From NCBI RefSeq assembly GCF_029407905.1, contig NC_073639.1, positions 45,856,001 to 45,920,000 on the forward strand: DNA of 64,000 nucleotides, in the 5' to 3' direction. Shown here in pieces: positions 20,471 through 30,800 of this stretch. The stretch comes from Bubalus kerabau. Its lineage: Eukaryota > Chordata > Mammalia > Artiodactyla > Bovidae. The notes beneath the pieces were generated by a model that did no database searches, had not been told where the DNA came from, and saw only the letters and a list, made by a program, of their open reading frames with translations. Numbering within the stretch: the stretch's first letter is position 1; the number at the start of each line of letters is the position of its first letter. A program made the translations under genes and the position numbers.

Positions 20471-20755
20471 CTGCTGCTGCTGCTGCTAAGTCACTTCAGT
20501 CGTGTCCGACTCTTCGGTCGTGTGCAACCCCATAGACGGCAACCCACCAGGCTCCCCCGTCCCTGAGATTCTCCAGGCAAGAACACTGGAGTGGGTTGCC
20601 ATTTCCTTCTCCAGTTCAGGAAAGTGAAAAGTGAAAGTGAAGTCGCTCAGTCGTGTCCGAGTCTTAGAGACCCCATGGACTGCAGCCCACCAGGCTTCTC
20701 CGTCCATGAGATTTTCCAGGAAAAGGTACTGGAGTGGGGTGCCATTGCCTTCTCC
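20471..20755 (-). mobile_element. BOV-A2 SINE, antisense, 12-base TSD
   Basis: Antisense dimer with a CTGCTGCTGCTGCTG tail. AATTATTGGTAG flanks it at 20459-20470 and 20756-20767. An 11-base local duplication (TCGTGT...TCGGTCGTGTGC) lengthens the left monomer near 20505-20525. Confidence 0.94.
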
Positions 20756-20767
20756 AATTATTGGTAG

Positions 20768-21054
20768 ACTGAGACTTAAAGACTGCATTCATTCTTTGGA
20801 AGAAATACTACATATTTATTCCAGGAAAGATCATCTGTCTTTATAGTAAAGGATCCCTACTCACTGTAAGATGGCCTGAGAGTATGCTATCTTCTCTGAT
20901 AGAAATAATTCAATATATTAAAGTTCAAAGTGAGTACTTAATTATCTAGCAATGACAAGGAATTAGACTATCTGTTTAAACAAATACTCGATAGTAGAGT
21001 TATAACAGATCAAATAAAAATGATCCATTTGAAAGGAATTTCATTAAATAACCC
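20768..21054. other. Unassigned sequence
   Basis: AT-rich; no repeat, exon or RNA gene recognised. Confidence 0.4.
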
Positions 21055-21453
21055 AACAAGTCTCAAACTATTAACTTTTATACAATTATCTAAAGTGGAA
21101 GTGAAGTCTCTCAGTCATGTCCTACTCTTTGCAACTGTATGGACTGTAGCCTACCATGATTCCCCATCTGTGGGATTTTCCAGACAAGAGTACTGGAGTG
21201 GGTTGCCATTTCCTTCTCCAGGGTATCTTCCTGACCCAGGGACTGAACCTGGGTCTCTGGCATTGAAGGCAGACGCTTTACGTTATACATTATACAATTA
21301 CCTAAAGCACTTGTTAAAATAAAATCTACTGGGCCAAAGTACAGACATCCTGATTTGTAATGTTTGAATGGGATCCAGAAATTTGAATTTTATATAAATA
21401 CCCTGAGTGATTCTAAAGCTAGTGGATCTCAGAACACATTTGAGAAACACTGA
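21055..21453 (+). mobile_element. MER5A-like element interrupted by a Bov-tA SINE
   Basis: The left stub (GTCTCAAACTATTAAC, 21058-21095) and right part (CACTTGTTAAAATAAAATCT, GGATCCAGAAATTTGAATTT, TTGAGAAACACTG, 21308-21453) fit one diverged MER5A split by the SINE at 21096-21289. It is a non-autonomous hAT relic, less conserved than the copy at 11.2 kb. Confidence 0.65.
21096..21289 (-). mobile_element. Bov-tA SINE, antisense, 18-base TSD
   Basis: Antisense tRNA-derived SINE. The flanks TTATACAATTATCTAAAG (21078-21095) and TTATACAATTACCTAAAG (21290-21307) are an 18-base TSD with one mismatch. The 5' head of the SINE is slightly shortened at its right end. Confidence 0.92.
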
Positions 21454-21870
21454 AAAGGGTAATATTAACACTCATTAGAGCATAATCTCAGAACATTCTG
21501 AAGCATGAAGGCTTCACATTATGTTACAGAATAAAAAGGCCATGCAATCAAAAGCTTAACCCTACAGGAGTTTGGAGGTATTTTCTTAAGCACACTTGAA
21601 AAATAATCTACTAGTACCAAGGGTATTTATATTAGTGCTTTCAAACCCATCAACTCATTTTATATGAAAATGTTCTCTCATTATCTTCTTGGATCACTGC
21701 CATTTAATTATTTTTCTCTTCTCTACTGTGATGATTTTTCATATCTAAAATGTTCCCTAATTCTGTTCTATTGTATAATCTAGAACATCTTAACTTTTTT
21801 TAGAATTCTTTCTAGAAAACAATTAGTTGAAACTTTTTTGCCTGAATCTAATATCAAATTATAAGCAGAC
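21454..21870. other. Unassigned sequence
   Basis: AT-rich; nothing recognised. Confidence 0.4.
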
Positions 21871-21871
21871 T

Positions 21872-22075
21872 GACAGTAACACAAGAATCTATCTGCTAAT
21901 GTAGGAGATCCAAGAGACACAGATTCAATCCCTGGGTAGGGAAGATCCCCTGAAGAAGGAAATGGCAATTCACTTCATTACTTGCCTAGAAAATCTCATG
22001 GATGGAAGGACCTGGCAAGCTACAGTCCATGGGGTCGCAAAGTGGTGTACATGACTTAGTGACTAAACAAAAACA
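21872..22075 (+). mobile_element. Bov-tA SINE, sense, diverged
   Basis: Recognisable from GATTCAATCCCTGGGTAGGG (B box and following), CCTGAAGAAGGAAATGGCAA and CTACAGTCCATGGGGTCGCA, ending in AACAAAAACAACAAA. The tRNA-like head is poorly preserved. It is followed after 16 bases by a second copy. Confidence 0.82.
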
Positions 22076-22091
22076 ACAAAATCAATATTAT

Positions 22092-22301
22092 GGGCTTCCC
22101 TAGTGACTCAGTGGTAAAGAATCCACCTGCCAATGGAGGAGACATTGATTTCATTCATGTATCAGGAAGATCCCTGGAGAAGGAAATGGCATCCCACTCC
22201 GATATTCTTGCCTGGGAAATACCATGGGCAGAGGAGTTGGTGGTCTAGAGTCCCTGGGGTTGCAAAAGACTCAGACATGACTTAGCGACTAAATAACAAC
22301 C
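22092..22301 (+). mobile_element. Bov-tA SINE, sense, 13-base TSD
   Basis: Starts at GGGCTTCCCTAGTGACTCAG and ends in AAATAACAACC. AAATCAATATTAT flanks it at 22079-22091 and 22302-22314. The left TSD copy begins inside the A-rich tail of the preceding SINE, so this element inserted next to an existing one. Confidence 0.92.
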
Positions 22302-22469
22302 AAATCAATATTATATATTTAAATCCAGTTATAGTACAATAGTTACAGCTCTGGGGAAGAAAAGATGTCCTGGCTAATTAGGAATTTAGTTAGCCTGCAT
22401 TAAAACTGGGAGATCCTTAGACCTATCTTAATAAAATATATGATATTAATAACTGACTTTTACACAAAA

Positions 22470-23170
22470 AGAAATATAAATACCACATGAAATCATTTAT
22501 ATGTGAAATCTAAACTATGGCACAAGCAAGCATCTTCAAAACAGAAACAGACTCATAGACATAGAAAATAGACTTGTGGTTGACAAGGGGAGAGTTGAAC
22601 CATAAAGAAAGCTAAGCACTGAAGAATTGATGCTTTTGAACTGTGGTATTGGAGAAGACTCTTAAAAGTCCCTTAGACTGCAAAAAGATCAAACCAGTCA
22701 ATCCTAAAGGAAATCAGTCCTGACTATTCATTGGAAGGACTGATGTTGAAGCTGAAGCTCCAGTACTTTGGCCACCTGATGCAAAGAACTGACTCATTGG
22801 AAAAGACCTTAATGCAGGGAAAGATTGAGGCAGGAGGAGAAGGGGATGACAAAGGATGAGATGGTTGGATGGATGACATCACTGACTTGATGGACATGAG
22901 TTTGAGCAAGCTCCAGGAGTTGGTGATGGACAGGGAAGCCTAGCGTGCTGCAGTCCATGAGGTTGCAAAGAGTTGGACATGACTGAGCAACTGAAGTGTC
23001 AAGGAGGAGGGGTGGTGGAAGAGGATTGGATTGGGACTTTGGGATTAGTAGATGCAAACTACTATATAGAGAATGGATAAACAACATGTCCTATCGTATA
23101 GCACAGGGAACTATATTCAATATCTTGATATCTTGTGATAAACCATCTTAGAAAAGAATGTAAAAAAGAA
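22470..23170 (+). mobile_element. L1 3' UTR, sense, interrupted by BovB
   Basis: The left part to about 22600 has AACAGAAACAGACTCATAGA and GACTTGTGGTTGACAAGGGG. The right part from about 23005 has GTCCTATCGTATAGCACAGG, AACTATATTCAATATCTTG and AGAAAAGAATGTAAAAAAGA. The two are consecutive parts of one older artiodactyl L1 3' UTR split by the BovB at 22602-22995. A second BovB abuts its right end. Confidence 0.75.
22602..22995 (+). mobile_element. BovB LINE 3' fragment, sense
   Basis: Runs from AGCACTGAAGAATTGATGCT through TTGGAGAAGACTCTTAAAAG and CCACCTGATGCAAAGAACTG to GACTGAGCAACTGAA. Severely 5' truncated. It carries a small local duplication at 22866-22880 (GGATGGATGACATC) and a single terminal CTGAA unit. 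Confidence 0.88.
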
Positions 23171-23171
23171 T

Positions 23172-23460
23172 GTATCAGTTCAGTTCAGTTGCTCAGTCGT
23201 GTCTGACTCTTTGCCACCCCATGAATGCCAGCACGCCAGGCCTCCCTGTCCATCACCAACTCCCAGAATTCACTCAGACTCACGTCCATCAAGTTGGTGA
23301 TGCCATCCAGCCATCTCATTCTCTGTCGTCCCCTTTTCCTCCTGCCCCCAATCTCTCCCAGCATCAGAGACTTTTCCAATGAGTCAGCTCTTCACATGAG
23401 GTGGCCAAAGTACTGGAGTTTCAGCTTCAGCATCATTCCCTCCAAAGAAATCCCAGGGCT
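23172..23460 (-). mobile_element. BovB LINE 3' fragment, antisense
   Basis: Starts with AGTTCAGTTCAGTTG (antisense CTGAA tail) and contains GCACGCCAGGCCTCCCTGTC, CCATCTCATTCTCTGTCGTC and AAGAAATCCCAGGGCT. It faces the sense BovB 177 bases to its left, so the two form a long imperfect inverted repeat. Confidence 0.9.
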
Positions 23461-23472
23461 GGATTTGAAGTA

Positions 23473-23806
23473 AGAAGAGGAAAATGGTGTTATAAGGGTG
23501 CTATATTTCTCCTATATGATAGGAGAAATGGGGAGATGTTGTCCAGAGAGTGCAAACTTTCTGTTGTAAGAGAATTGTTCTGTTGACCTAATGTACAGAT
23601 GATGGCTATATTCAGCAATAATTTATTGTATACTTGAAATCTGATGAGAGTAGATCATATGCATTCTCATCAGACACACAAAGATAACTATGTGAGGTGA
23701 TGAATATGTTAATTAAGTTGATTCTGATAATCATCTCACATTTTATACATGTACCAAAATATCACAATGTACATGTTAAATGTATACAAGTTTTCTTTGT
23801 CAATTA
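23473..23806 (+). mobile_element. Old L1 3' UTR end, sense
   Basis: Contains AAATGGGGAGATGTTGTCCA, AGTGCAAACTTTCTGTTGTA, CTATGTGAGGTGATGAATAT and AATCATCTCACATTTTATAC in the order of an old mammalian L1 3' UTR, ending TTTGTCAATTAT. The BovB tail at 23808 begins exactly where the L1 sequence stops, so it inserted into or at the end of this element. Confidence 0.75.
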
Positions 23807-23807
23807 T

Positions 23808-25002
23808 CAGATCAGATCAGATCAGTCGCTCAGTCGTGTCCGACTCCTTGTGACCCCATGAATTGCAGCACGCCAGGCCTCCCTGTCCATCACCAACTCC
23901 CGGAATTCACTCAGACTCATGTCCATCGAGTCAGTGATGCCATCCAGCCGTCTCATCCTCTGTCGTCCCCTTATCCTCCTGCCCCCAATCCCTCCTAGCA
24001 TCAGAGTCTTTTCCAATGAGTCAACTCTTCGCATGAGGTGGCCAAAGTACTGGACTTACAGCTTTAGCATCATTCCTTCCAAAGAAATCCCAGGGCTGAT
24101 CTCCTTCAGAATGGACTGGTTGGATCTCCTTGCAGTCCAAGGGACTCTCAAGAGTCTTCTCCAACACCACAGTTCAAAAGCATCAATTCTTCAGCGCTCA
24201 GCCTTCTTCACAGTCCAACTCTCACATCCATACATGACCACAGGAAAAACCATAGCCTTGACTAGACGGACCTTTGCTGGCAAAGTAATGTCTCTGCTTT
24301 TCAATATGCTATCTAGGTTGGTCATACCTTTCCTTCCAAGGAGTAAGTGTCTTTTAATTTCATGGCTGCAGTCACCATCTGCAGTGATTTTGGAGCCCAG
24401 AAAAATAAAGTCTGACACTGTTTCCACTGTTTCCCCATCTATTTGCCATAAAGTGATGGGACCAGATGCCATGATCTTCCTTTTCTGAATGTTGAGCTTT
24501 AAGCCAGCTTTTTCACTCTCCACTTTCACTTTCATCAAGAGGCTTTTGAGTTCCTCTTCACTTTCTGCCATAAGGGTAGTGTCATCTGCATATCTGAAGT
24601 TATTGATATTTCTCCCGGCAATCTTGATTCCAGCTTGTGTTTCTTCCAGTCCAGCGTTTCTCATGATGTACTCTGCATATAAGTTAAATAAACAGGGTTA
24701 CAATATACAGCCTTGATGAACTCCTTTTCCTATTTGGAACCAGTCTGTTGTTCCATGTCCAGTTCTAACTGTTGCTTCCTGACCTGCATACAAATTTCTC
24801 AAGAGGCAGATCAGGTGGTCTGGTATTCCCATCTCTTTCAGAATTTTCTACAGTTTATTGTGATCCACACAGTCAAAGGCTTTGGCATAGTCAATAAAGC
24901 AGAAATAGATGTTTTTCTGGAACTCTCTTGCTTTTTCCATGATCCAGCGGATGTTGGCAATTTGAACTCTGGTTCCTCTGCCTTTTCTAAAACCAGATAT
25001 TT
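23808..25002 (-). mobile_element. BovB LINE, 1.2 kb, antisense, 5' truncated
   Basis: Starts with ATCAGATCAGATCAGATCAG (antisense CTGAT tail). Its reverse complement encodes the palm/thumb and C-terminal region; a 157-codon open segment (24191-24664 minus) spans the sequence after the R-Y-A-D-D box. Breaks occur near 24705 and 24850 (a stop in place of an expected residue). The catalytic box is at about 24585-24600. The element is truncated within the fingers region near 25002. Confidence 0.92.
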
Positions 25003-25394
25003 GTGTTTACTTACATTTCTCTTGTCTTTAGATTCTTATGGAAATGAACATTAAGGGCAGATACTGAACATGAACAAGACTCACATTTGGAGTTATTATA
25101 AAATATTCAATCTATGGTCAGTGTAGATATTTACAAACATTTGACATATTAAAAAAGTAAATACAACCACATTGTCTTACTAATACTAGTTTTTAAAATA
25201 TGAGATATTTTTGGTACTATAAATTATCTGCATCTCCCCAGGTCATTTCCCTACAGATAAGTGTAAGTCACAGCTAGTCTTAAAACTTACCTTACTTTCT
25301 TACTTTTATCATTTTGTTTACTTTCACTACTAACTCTATGGAAAAATAGCTTAAATGCCCCACCTGGCATCATGAAAGTAAGTTTTTCCCCTAA
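25003..25394. other. Unassigned AT-rich sequence
   Basis: No recognisable repeat or exon. Confidence 0.4.
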
Positions 25395-25395
25395 T

Positions 25396-25600
25396 GAAAA
25401 GTGAAGTGTTAGTCATTCAGTTGTATCTGATTCTTTGCAACTCCATGGATTGTAGTCTACCAGGCTCCTCTGTCCATGGAATTCTCCAGGCAAGAATACT
25501 GGAGTGGGTAGCCATTCCCTTCGCCAGGGGAACTTCCCAAGCCAAGAATCAAACTCAGGTCTCCTGCATTGCAGGCAGATTCTGTATCATCTGAGCCACT
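25396..25600 (-). mobile_element. Bov-tA SINE, antisense
   Basis: Antisense element with CCAGGCTCCTCTGTCCATGG, the B-box region (AAACTCAGGTCTCC) and a degraded head ending GTATCATCTGAGCCACTGAT. No TSD was identified. Confidence 0.86.
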
Positions 25601-25707
25601 GATACCGTGTATAAAACCATCATCAAAGATCAGTAATCACTTCATAACTTCAAATGCAAGAACTTTTTCTATGTTCATAAGCCATTTGATCTCTTTAAAA
25701 TATCTTT

Positions 25708-25775
25708 CTTATATATATATATATATATATAAGAGACTAGACTATATATATATTTCTTATATATATATATATATT
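25708..25775. repeat. AT microsatellite with inverted-repeat structure
   Basis: Three TA blocks separated by AAGAGACTAGAC and TTC. The outer parts are near-complementary (CTTATATATA...TATATAAG), so the strand can fold into hairpins. It abuts the CHR SINE. Confidence 0.85.
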
Positions 25776-25789
25776 GTTTCTGTTTCATG

Positions 25790-25912
25790 TTTTGCTTTTT
25801 TGGCAACGAGGCCTGTGGGATATTAACTCCCTGACCAGGGATCAAACCTGCACCCTCTGCATTGGAAGGTGGACTCTTAAACACTGGACCACCACAAAAG
25901 TCCTAAAATCCA
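25790..25912 (-). mobile_element. CHR-type SINE, antisense
   Basis: A cetartiodactyl tRNA-derived SINE distinct from Bov-tA. Antisense landmarks are CCTGTGGGATATTAACTCCC, TGACCAGGGATCAAACCTGC and TAAACACTGGACCACCACAA. It is old (several changes in the B box and tail) and predates the ruminant SINEs around it. Confidence 0.82.
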
Positions 25913-26254
25913 CTTTAAAATCAGCTACCATAACTGAAAATGTCATTATGGACTATGTGAGCCCTCTTTACTTTACTGCCACCTAGAGTGTCTAAATGGA
26001 TTCCCTATTAATTGCCCCTTTGCCCATAATCTTTCTCTTTTTGTTTTTATAATTTACGTAGCTCTCATATTTATTTTTCCTAATTATTGAAGACAGGATA
26101 GCACCACCTTCAGCAAAAACCTGCTTAGAAAAATACACTCTAGATCCTTCACATGAATTTCAAAGCAGTTGAGATCCAACTTGTAGGGAAAGAGCAAATT
26201 AGCCAAGATGGCACGGTCAGGCTCTCTCACCCCAAGGCCTCTCACCCTTGCCCC

Positions 26255-27777
26255 ACATGCTAGAAAAATAATGCTCAAAATTCTACAAGCCGGGCTTCAA
26301 CAGTATGTGAACTATGAAATTCCAGATGTTCAATTTGGATTTAGAAAAGACAGAGGAACCAGAGATCAAATTGCCAACATCCACTGGATCATCGAAAAAG
26401 CAAGAGAGTTAAAAAAAAATATATATATATACTTTTGCTTTATTGACTATGCCAAAGCCATTGTCTCTGTGGATCACAAAAAACTGTGGAAAATTCTGAA
26501 AGAGATGGGAATACCAGGCCAACTGACCTGTCTCCTGAGAAATCTGTATGCAGATCAAGAAGCAACAGTTAGAACTGGACATGGAACTACAGACTGGTTT
26601 CAAATTGGAAGAGGAGTAAGTCAAGGCTGTATATTTTCATCCTGCTTATTTAACTTATATGCAGAGTACATCATGCAAAATTTCAAGCTGGATGAAGCAC
26701 AAGCTGGAATCAGGATTGCTGGGAGAAATATCACTGACCTCAGATATGCAGATGACACCACCCTTATGGCAGAAAGTGAAGAAGAACTAAAGAGCCTCTT
26801 GATGAAAGTGAAAGAGAAGAGTGAAAAAATTGGCTTAAAGCTCAACATTCAGAGAACTAAGATCATGGCATCCAATCCCATCACTTCCTGGCAAATAGAT
26901 GTGGAAACAATGGCTGACTATTTTTTTGGCTGCAGATGGTGACTGCTGCTGCTGCTGCTAAGTTGCTTCAGTCGTGTCCGACTCTGTGCGACCCCAGAGA
27001 CGGCAGCCCACCAGGCTCCCCCATCCCTGGGATTCTCCAGGCAAGAACACTGGAGTGGGTTGCCATTTCCTTCTCCAATGCAGGAAAGTGAAAGTGAAGT
27101 CGCTCAGTCGTGTCCGACTCTTTGCAACCCCATGGATTGCAGCCTACCAGGCTCCTCCATCCATGGGATTTTCCAGGCAAGAGTACTGGAGTGGGGTGCC
27201 ATTGCCTTCTCCAATGGTGACTGCAGCCATGAAATTAAAAGATTTTGCTCCTTGGAAGAAAAGCAATGACCAATCTAGACCACATATTAAATAGCAGAGA
27301 CATTACTTTACCAACAAAGATCCGTCTAGTCAAAGCTATAGTTTTTCCAGTAGTCATGTATGGATGTGAGAGTTGGACTATAAAGAAAGCTGAATGCCAA
27401 AGAGTTGATGTTTTTGAACTGTGGTGTTGGAGAAGACTCTTGAGAGTCCCTTGGACTGCAAGGAGATTCAACCAGTCAATCTTAAAGGAAATTAGTCCTG
27501 AATATTCATTGGAAGGACTGATGTTGAAGCTGAAACTCCAATACTTTGGCCACCTGATGCAAAGAACTGACTTATTAAAAAAGACCCTGATTCTGGGAAT
27601 GATTGAAGGCAGGAGGAGAAGGGGATGACAAAGGATGAGATGGTTGGATGGCATCAGCAACCGGTTGGACATGAGTTTGAGTAGGCTCCAGGAGTTGGTG
27701 ATAGCCAGTGAAGCCTGGCATGCTGCAGTCCATGCGGTCGAAAAGAGACACAGCTGAGCGACTGAATTGAACTGAAT
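26255..27777 (+). mobile_element. BovB LINE, sense, inside the 5' LTR
   Basis: Runs from ATAATGCTCAAAATTCTACA to CTGAATTGAACTGAA, with a BOV-A2 inserted at 26947-27213. The first part holds a 244-residue open frame (26208-26942) spanning RT palm segments, including R-Y-A-D-D at about 26745, though the leading residues come from the LTR, not BovB. A TA-run expansion near 26415-26430 adds residues within the RT. The second part reads on to the C-terminal region with stops. 5' truncated. Confidence 0.92.
26947..27213 (-). mobile_element. BOV-A2 SINE, antisense, inside BovB, 11-base TSD
   Basis: Antisense BOV-A2 with a CTGCTGCTGCTG tail. ATGGTGACTGC, itself BovB sequence, flanks it at 26936-26946 and 27214-27224. 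It is the youngest layer of a three-deep nest: SINE in BovB in LTR. Confidence 0.95.
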
Positions 27778-28244
27778 AATTGAGATCACTTAGAGCACTA
27801 TATATGCATGCCCCAATGTTTATGTAACAGCTGAGATCACTTATAGCCCTGCACATGCATGTCACCAGGTACTTAAATTGGACACAGGCTACTTTTGATA
27901 TATCAACTCCACCTGGAAAAGCCCTGGTGGTTGCTTGAAGTATATCTGTATGAGCTTCACCATGAAAGCCCTGGCTGCTGGTGGATTGGGGTACATTAGA
28001 GCAACATCATGGTTGTGTTATGTGAGGTTATGTGATGGCTCCATTATGGCTATGTTATGGTTATGTTGTGGCTGGTGCTATGGCAGCTATGTCAGCCCAG
28101 AGAGGGGCTGTGTTATGGCCACCATGCCAGACAGGAGAGAATAAACGTGTCTGCAGTTCCTATGGCTCCTAGTGTTTTTTTCCAGCCTCTTAGCTAGAGC
28201 CTTGTCTACTTTGGGTTCAGGGAACAGTGTGGACAATGTGAACA

Positions 28245-30047
28245 GTGTGACAAAACAGGATCAGTGAAACAATTGGAATAGTCGGCAGGACATCCAGCAG
28301 GTAGAAGAGCCTGTGGCTCTACCGGAGGGAGGAAGCCAGTGGTCACCATATAGCACGCGGTGGTACCTTGTGGCTGTGATCCTCTTGGAGTGGGCTCGGT
28401 GGAATTCCAACTGGGTGGGGGGGGGTCACCTGATAGCACTGACATTGCCTTACAGGCAGTGAGTTCCCATTTGCCAAACAAGGTGGCACAGACTGCTGCT
28501 GGCACCATACGGTGGATTTTCCTGACTACTCTGCAGGCAAATATGGATCATGCCCCGCACTATGCTACACTGGTGCACAGTATTCAGAGATGCTTGGAAA
28601 AACTAGAGCAATGTATATTGGCATAAGAGCAAGAACCCCATGGCTTGAAGAACCCAGCAGCTCTGACAGCGAGACAGTAAGTGATGGTGATGATGAACAT
28701 TATGAGACTAAGGTTCTGAGACTGCAGGTTCCCACTTGGCAGTGAGGACCATTGTACAGCAGAAAGTGAAGCATGAGTAGCCTATGGCCCAGGGGGCATC
28801 CTCAAGGGGCCCTCAATGTGACTGACTTCATGATGTATTGATCATATACTCAGGCAGAGTTGATTGACTTGGGTACACAGTTTCAGCAAAAAGAAAGGAA
28901 ACCCTTGGCAGCATGGCTTTTGGACTTTGGGACACAGGAGTAGACAGTATCATATATGTTGGAAACAGAATAGAATGACTGGCATCTATAACCACTATAA
29001 CTACTCACCTCTGGTTGAGACAAAAGTTGCAGAATGCTAGGCGACTCATACAAAGTTCACCTAATCAAGAAAATACCCTTATGGAATGGATTAATGCTGC
29101 CATCTGCAATGTGTGGTCAAATATAAGAGGGTTCCCGGATACTGTGAGTGAATGACATATCTATGCCAAGTGGTGAGAGAACTGGATATGAAGCAGTCGA
29201 TGTTTAACCCAAGTATTCAAGGCCCAGATGACAAGCATTTTACTGGCAGCATTCAAGACGCCATTTTGAACAATGCCCTGCCTACCTCTTTTGAATCCCT
29301 GACTATTTTTGCACCCTATGTGGGACACTCCATCTAGGACTTGACCTCAATAGTGGCTATTTTGGGAGAAATGGAGGGACTGTGGCAGGCAAATGGGATT
29401 AGAAGTGTGAAGACCCTGAAGGGGGCTCAAGCTGTCACCCCACCCGGGTGACAACAATGCAAATGTGGGCTGATTTCCTGGCAGCAGATTTGACAGAAAT
29501 AAAATTGATAAACAGCCCAATGCTCTGCTCCTAGAGCTATGGAGGCAACTGAGACTGGAGCAGCAGTTTACCAAGTTAGGGAAGCACCCACAGCAAGAGA
29601 TATGGGCAGTTAGGTTAGAAGATTACATGGTGCCTGAGGATGTTCCTTTCGATGATGCCCTTTTCTGCTTTGCATAGGACTCAGACCAAGGTGCCCTCCT
29701 GAAGAGCCCTAGCAGGGACTGGAGGCTGCATATAGAACTTGCAATTCACTAGTCACTAGCTAATGTACAAAGAGTAATGGCTCTGGTTGTCACTGGTGCC
29801 GAATGCAGTCTTGCTTATGGCAAACCAGAGCAATTTCCTGGTCCTAGTGCATATGTTGATGGCTATGGCAGCCAAATTATGTAGATTTAGACTGTAAAGA
29901 TTTAAGCTGTACCCTAGATTTAAAACAGTGTACTGTAAAGGTTGTGTCCTGTGATGTAGATTTAGTAGAACAGTGTACTGTAAAGGTTTGTCCTGTGATA
30001 TGCTGCTAACCTCTGATTCTCTTATAGATTTAGAACAGTATGAAACC
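28245..30047 (+). pseudogene. ERV internal region with gag/protease-like remnants
   Basis: About 1.8 kb of non-LTR proviral sequence. Short open pieces at 28360-28626 and 29152-29337 occupy the gag position but are broken by many stops. At about 29771-29880 a frame shows the setting of a retroviral aspartic protease (A-L-V-V-T-G-A-E-C), where the catalytic Asp of the usual D-T-G-A is Val (GTC at 29789-29791), so even an intact frame would be inactive. No polymerase motifs follow. The remnant is described only; I make no class assignment. Confidence 0.65.
29914..30000 (+). repeat. Two-copy tandem duplication, about 42-45 bases
   Basis: Two adjacent units begin TAGATTTA (29914 and 29957) and share ACAGTGTACTGTAAAGG and TCCTGTGAT. 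Small differences show the duplication is not recent. It is in the ERV interior just left of the BovB at 30048. Confidence 0.8.
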
Positions 30048-30800
30048 TAAGATATGTAGATGACACCACCCTTATGGCAGAAAGTGAAGAAGAACTAAAG
30101 AGCCTCTTGATGAAAGTGAAAGAGGAGAGTGAAAAAGTTGGCTTAAAGCTCAACATTCAGAAAACGAAGATCATGGCATCCGGCCCCATCACTTCATGGG
30201 AAATAGATGGGGAAACAGTGGTAACAGTGGCTGACTTTATTTTTCTGGGCTCCAAAATCACTGCAGATGGTGACTGCAGCCATGAAATTAAAAGACGCTT
30301 GCTCCTTGGAAGGAAAGTTATGACCAACCTAGACAGCATATTAAAAAGCAGACACATTACTTTGCCAACAAAGGTCTCTCTAGTCAAGGCTACGGTTTTT
30401 CCAGTAGTCATGTATAGATGTGAGAATTGGACTATAAGGAAAGCTGAGTGCCAAAGAATTGATGCTTTTGAACTGTGGTGTTGGAGAAGACTCTTTAGAG
30501 TCCCTTGGACTGCAAGGAGATCCAACCAGTCCATCCTAAAGATCAGTCCTGGGTGTTCATTGGAAGGATTGATGTTGAAGCTGAAACTCCAATACTTTGG
30601 CCACCTGATGCAGAGAGCTGACTCATTTGAAAAGACCCTGATGCTGGGAAAGATTGAGGGCAGGAGGAGAAGGGGACGACAGAGGATGACATAGTTGGAT
30701 GGCATCACTGACACAATGGACATGGGTTTGGGTGGACTCCAGGAGTTGGGGTCACAAATAGTCAGACACCACTGAGCAACTGAACTGAACTGAACTGAAA
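30048..30800 (+). mobile_element. BovB LINE 3' fragment, sense, inside the ERV interior
   Basis: Begins inside the RT catalytic box and ends with ACTGAACTGAACTGAA. Here the box reads R-Y-V-D-D rather than R-Y-A-D-D (30052-30066). A 206-codon open frame (30074-30694) covers the thumb and C-terminal region almost without break, so this is among the best-preserved BovB 3' ends in the window. No TSD was clear. Confidence 0.92.

Larger units (their letters stand above)
26182..28244 (+). repeat. 5' LTR of the provirus, interrupted by BovB
   Basis: The LTR parts are 26182-26254 and 27778-28244. It begins TGTAGGG. After the BovB, the segment GAGATCACTTA...GCATG occurs twice in tandem (27780-27810 and 27834-27860), a duplication absent from the 3' LTR. 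AATAAA is at 28140-28145. The U3/R region has TATGG-rich degenerate repeats (28015-28080). Without insertions it is about 540 bases against 500 for the 3' LTR. Confidence 0.85.

Noticed and set aside
20137..20489. Overlapping open frames of 99 and 73 residues as a possible exon
   Set aside because: No splice sites, domain or codon bias; the second frame ends in a SINE tail (poly-Cys from TGC repeats).
26208..26942. 244-residue open frame as a possible intact reverse transcriptase gene
   Set aside because: Its first residues come from LTR sequence by accident and the rest is a 5' truncated BovB with a TA-run insertion, interrupted by a SINE.
28015..28080. TATGG-rich repeated text as a minisatellite
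   Set aside because: It is part of the ERV LTR and present in both LTRs in similar form.
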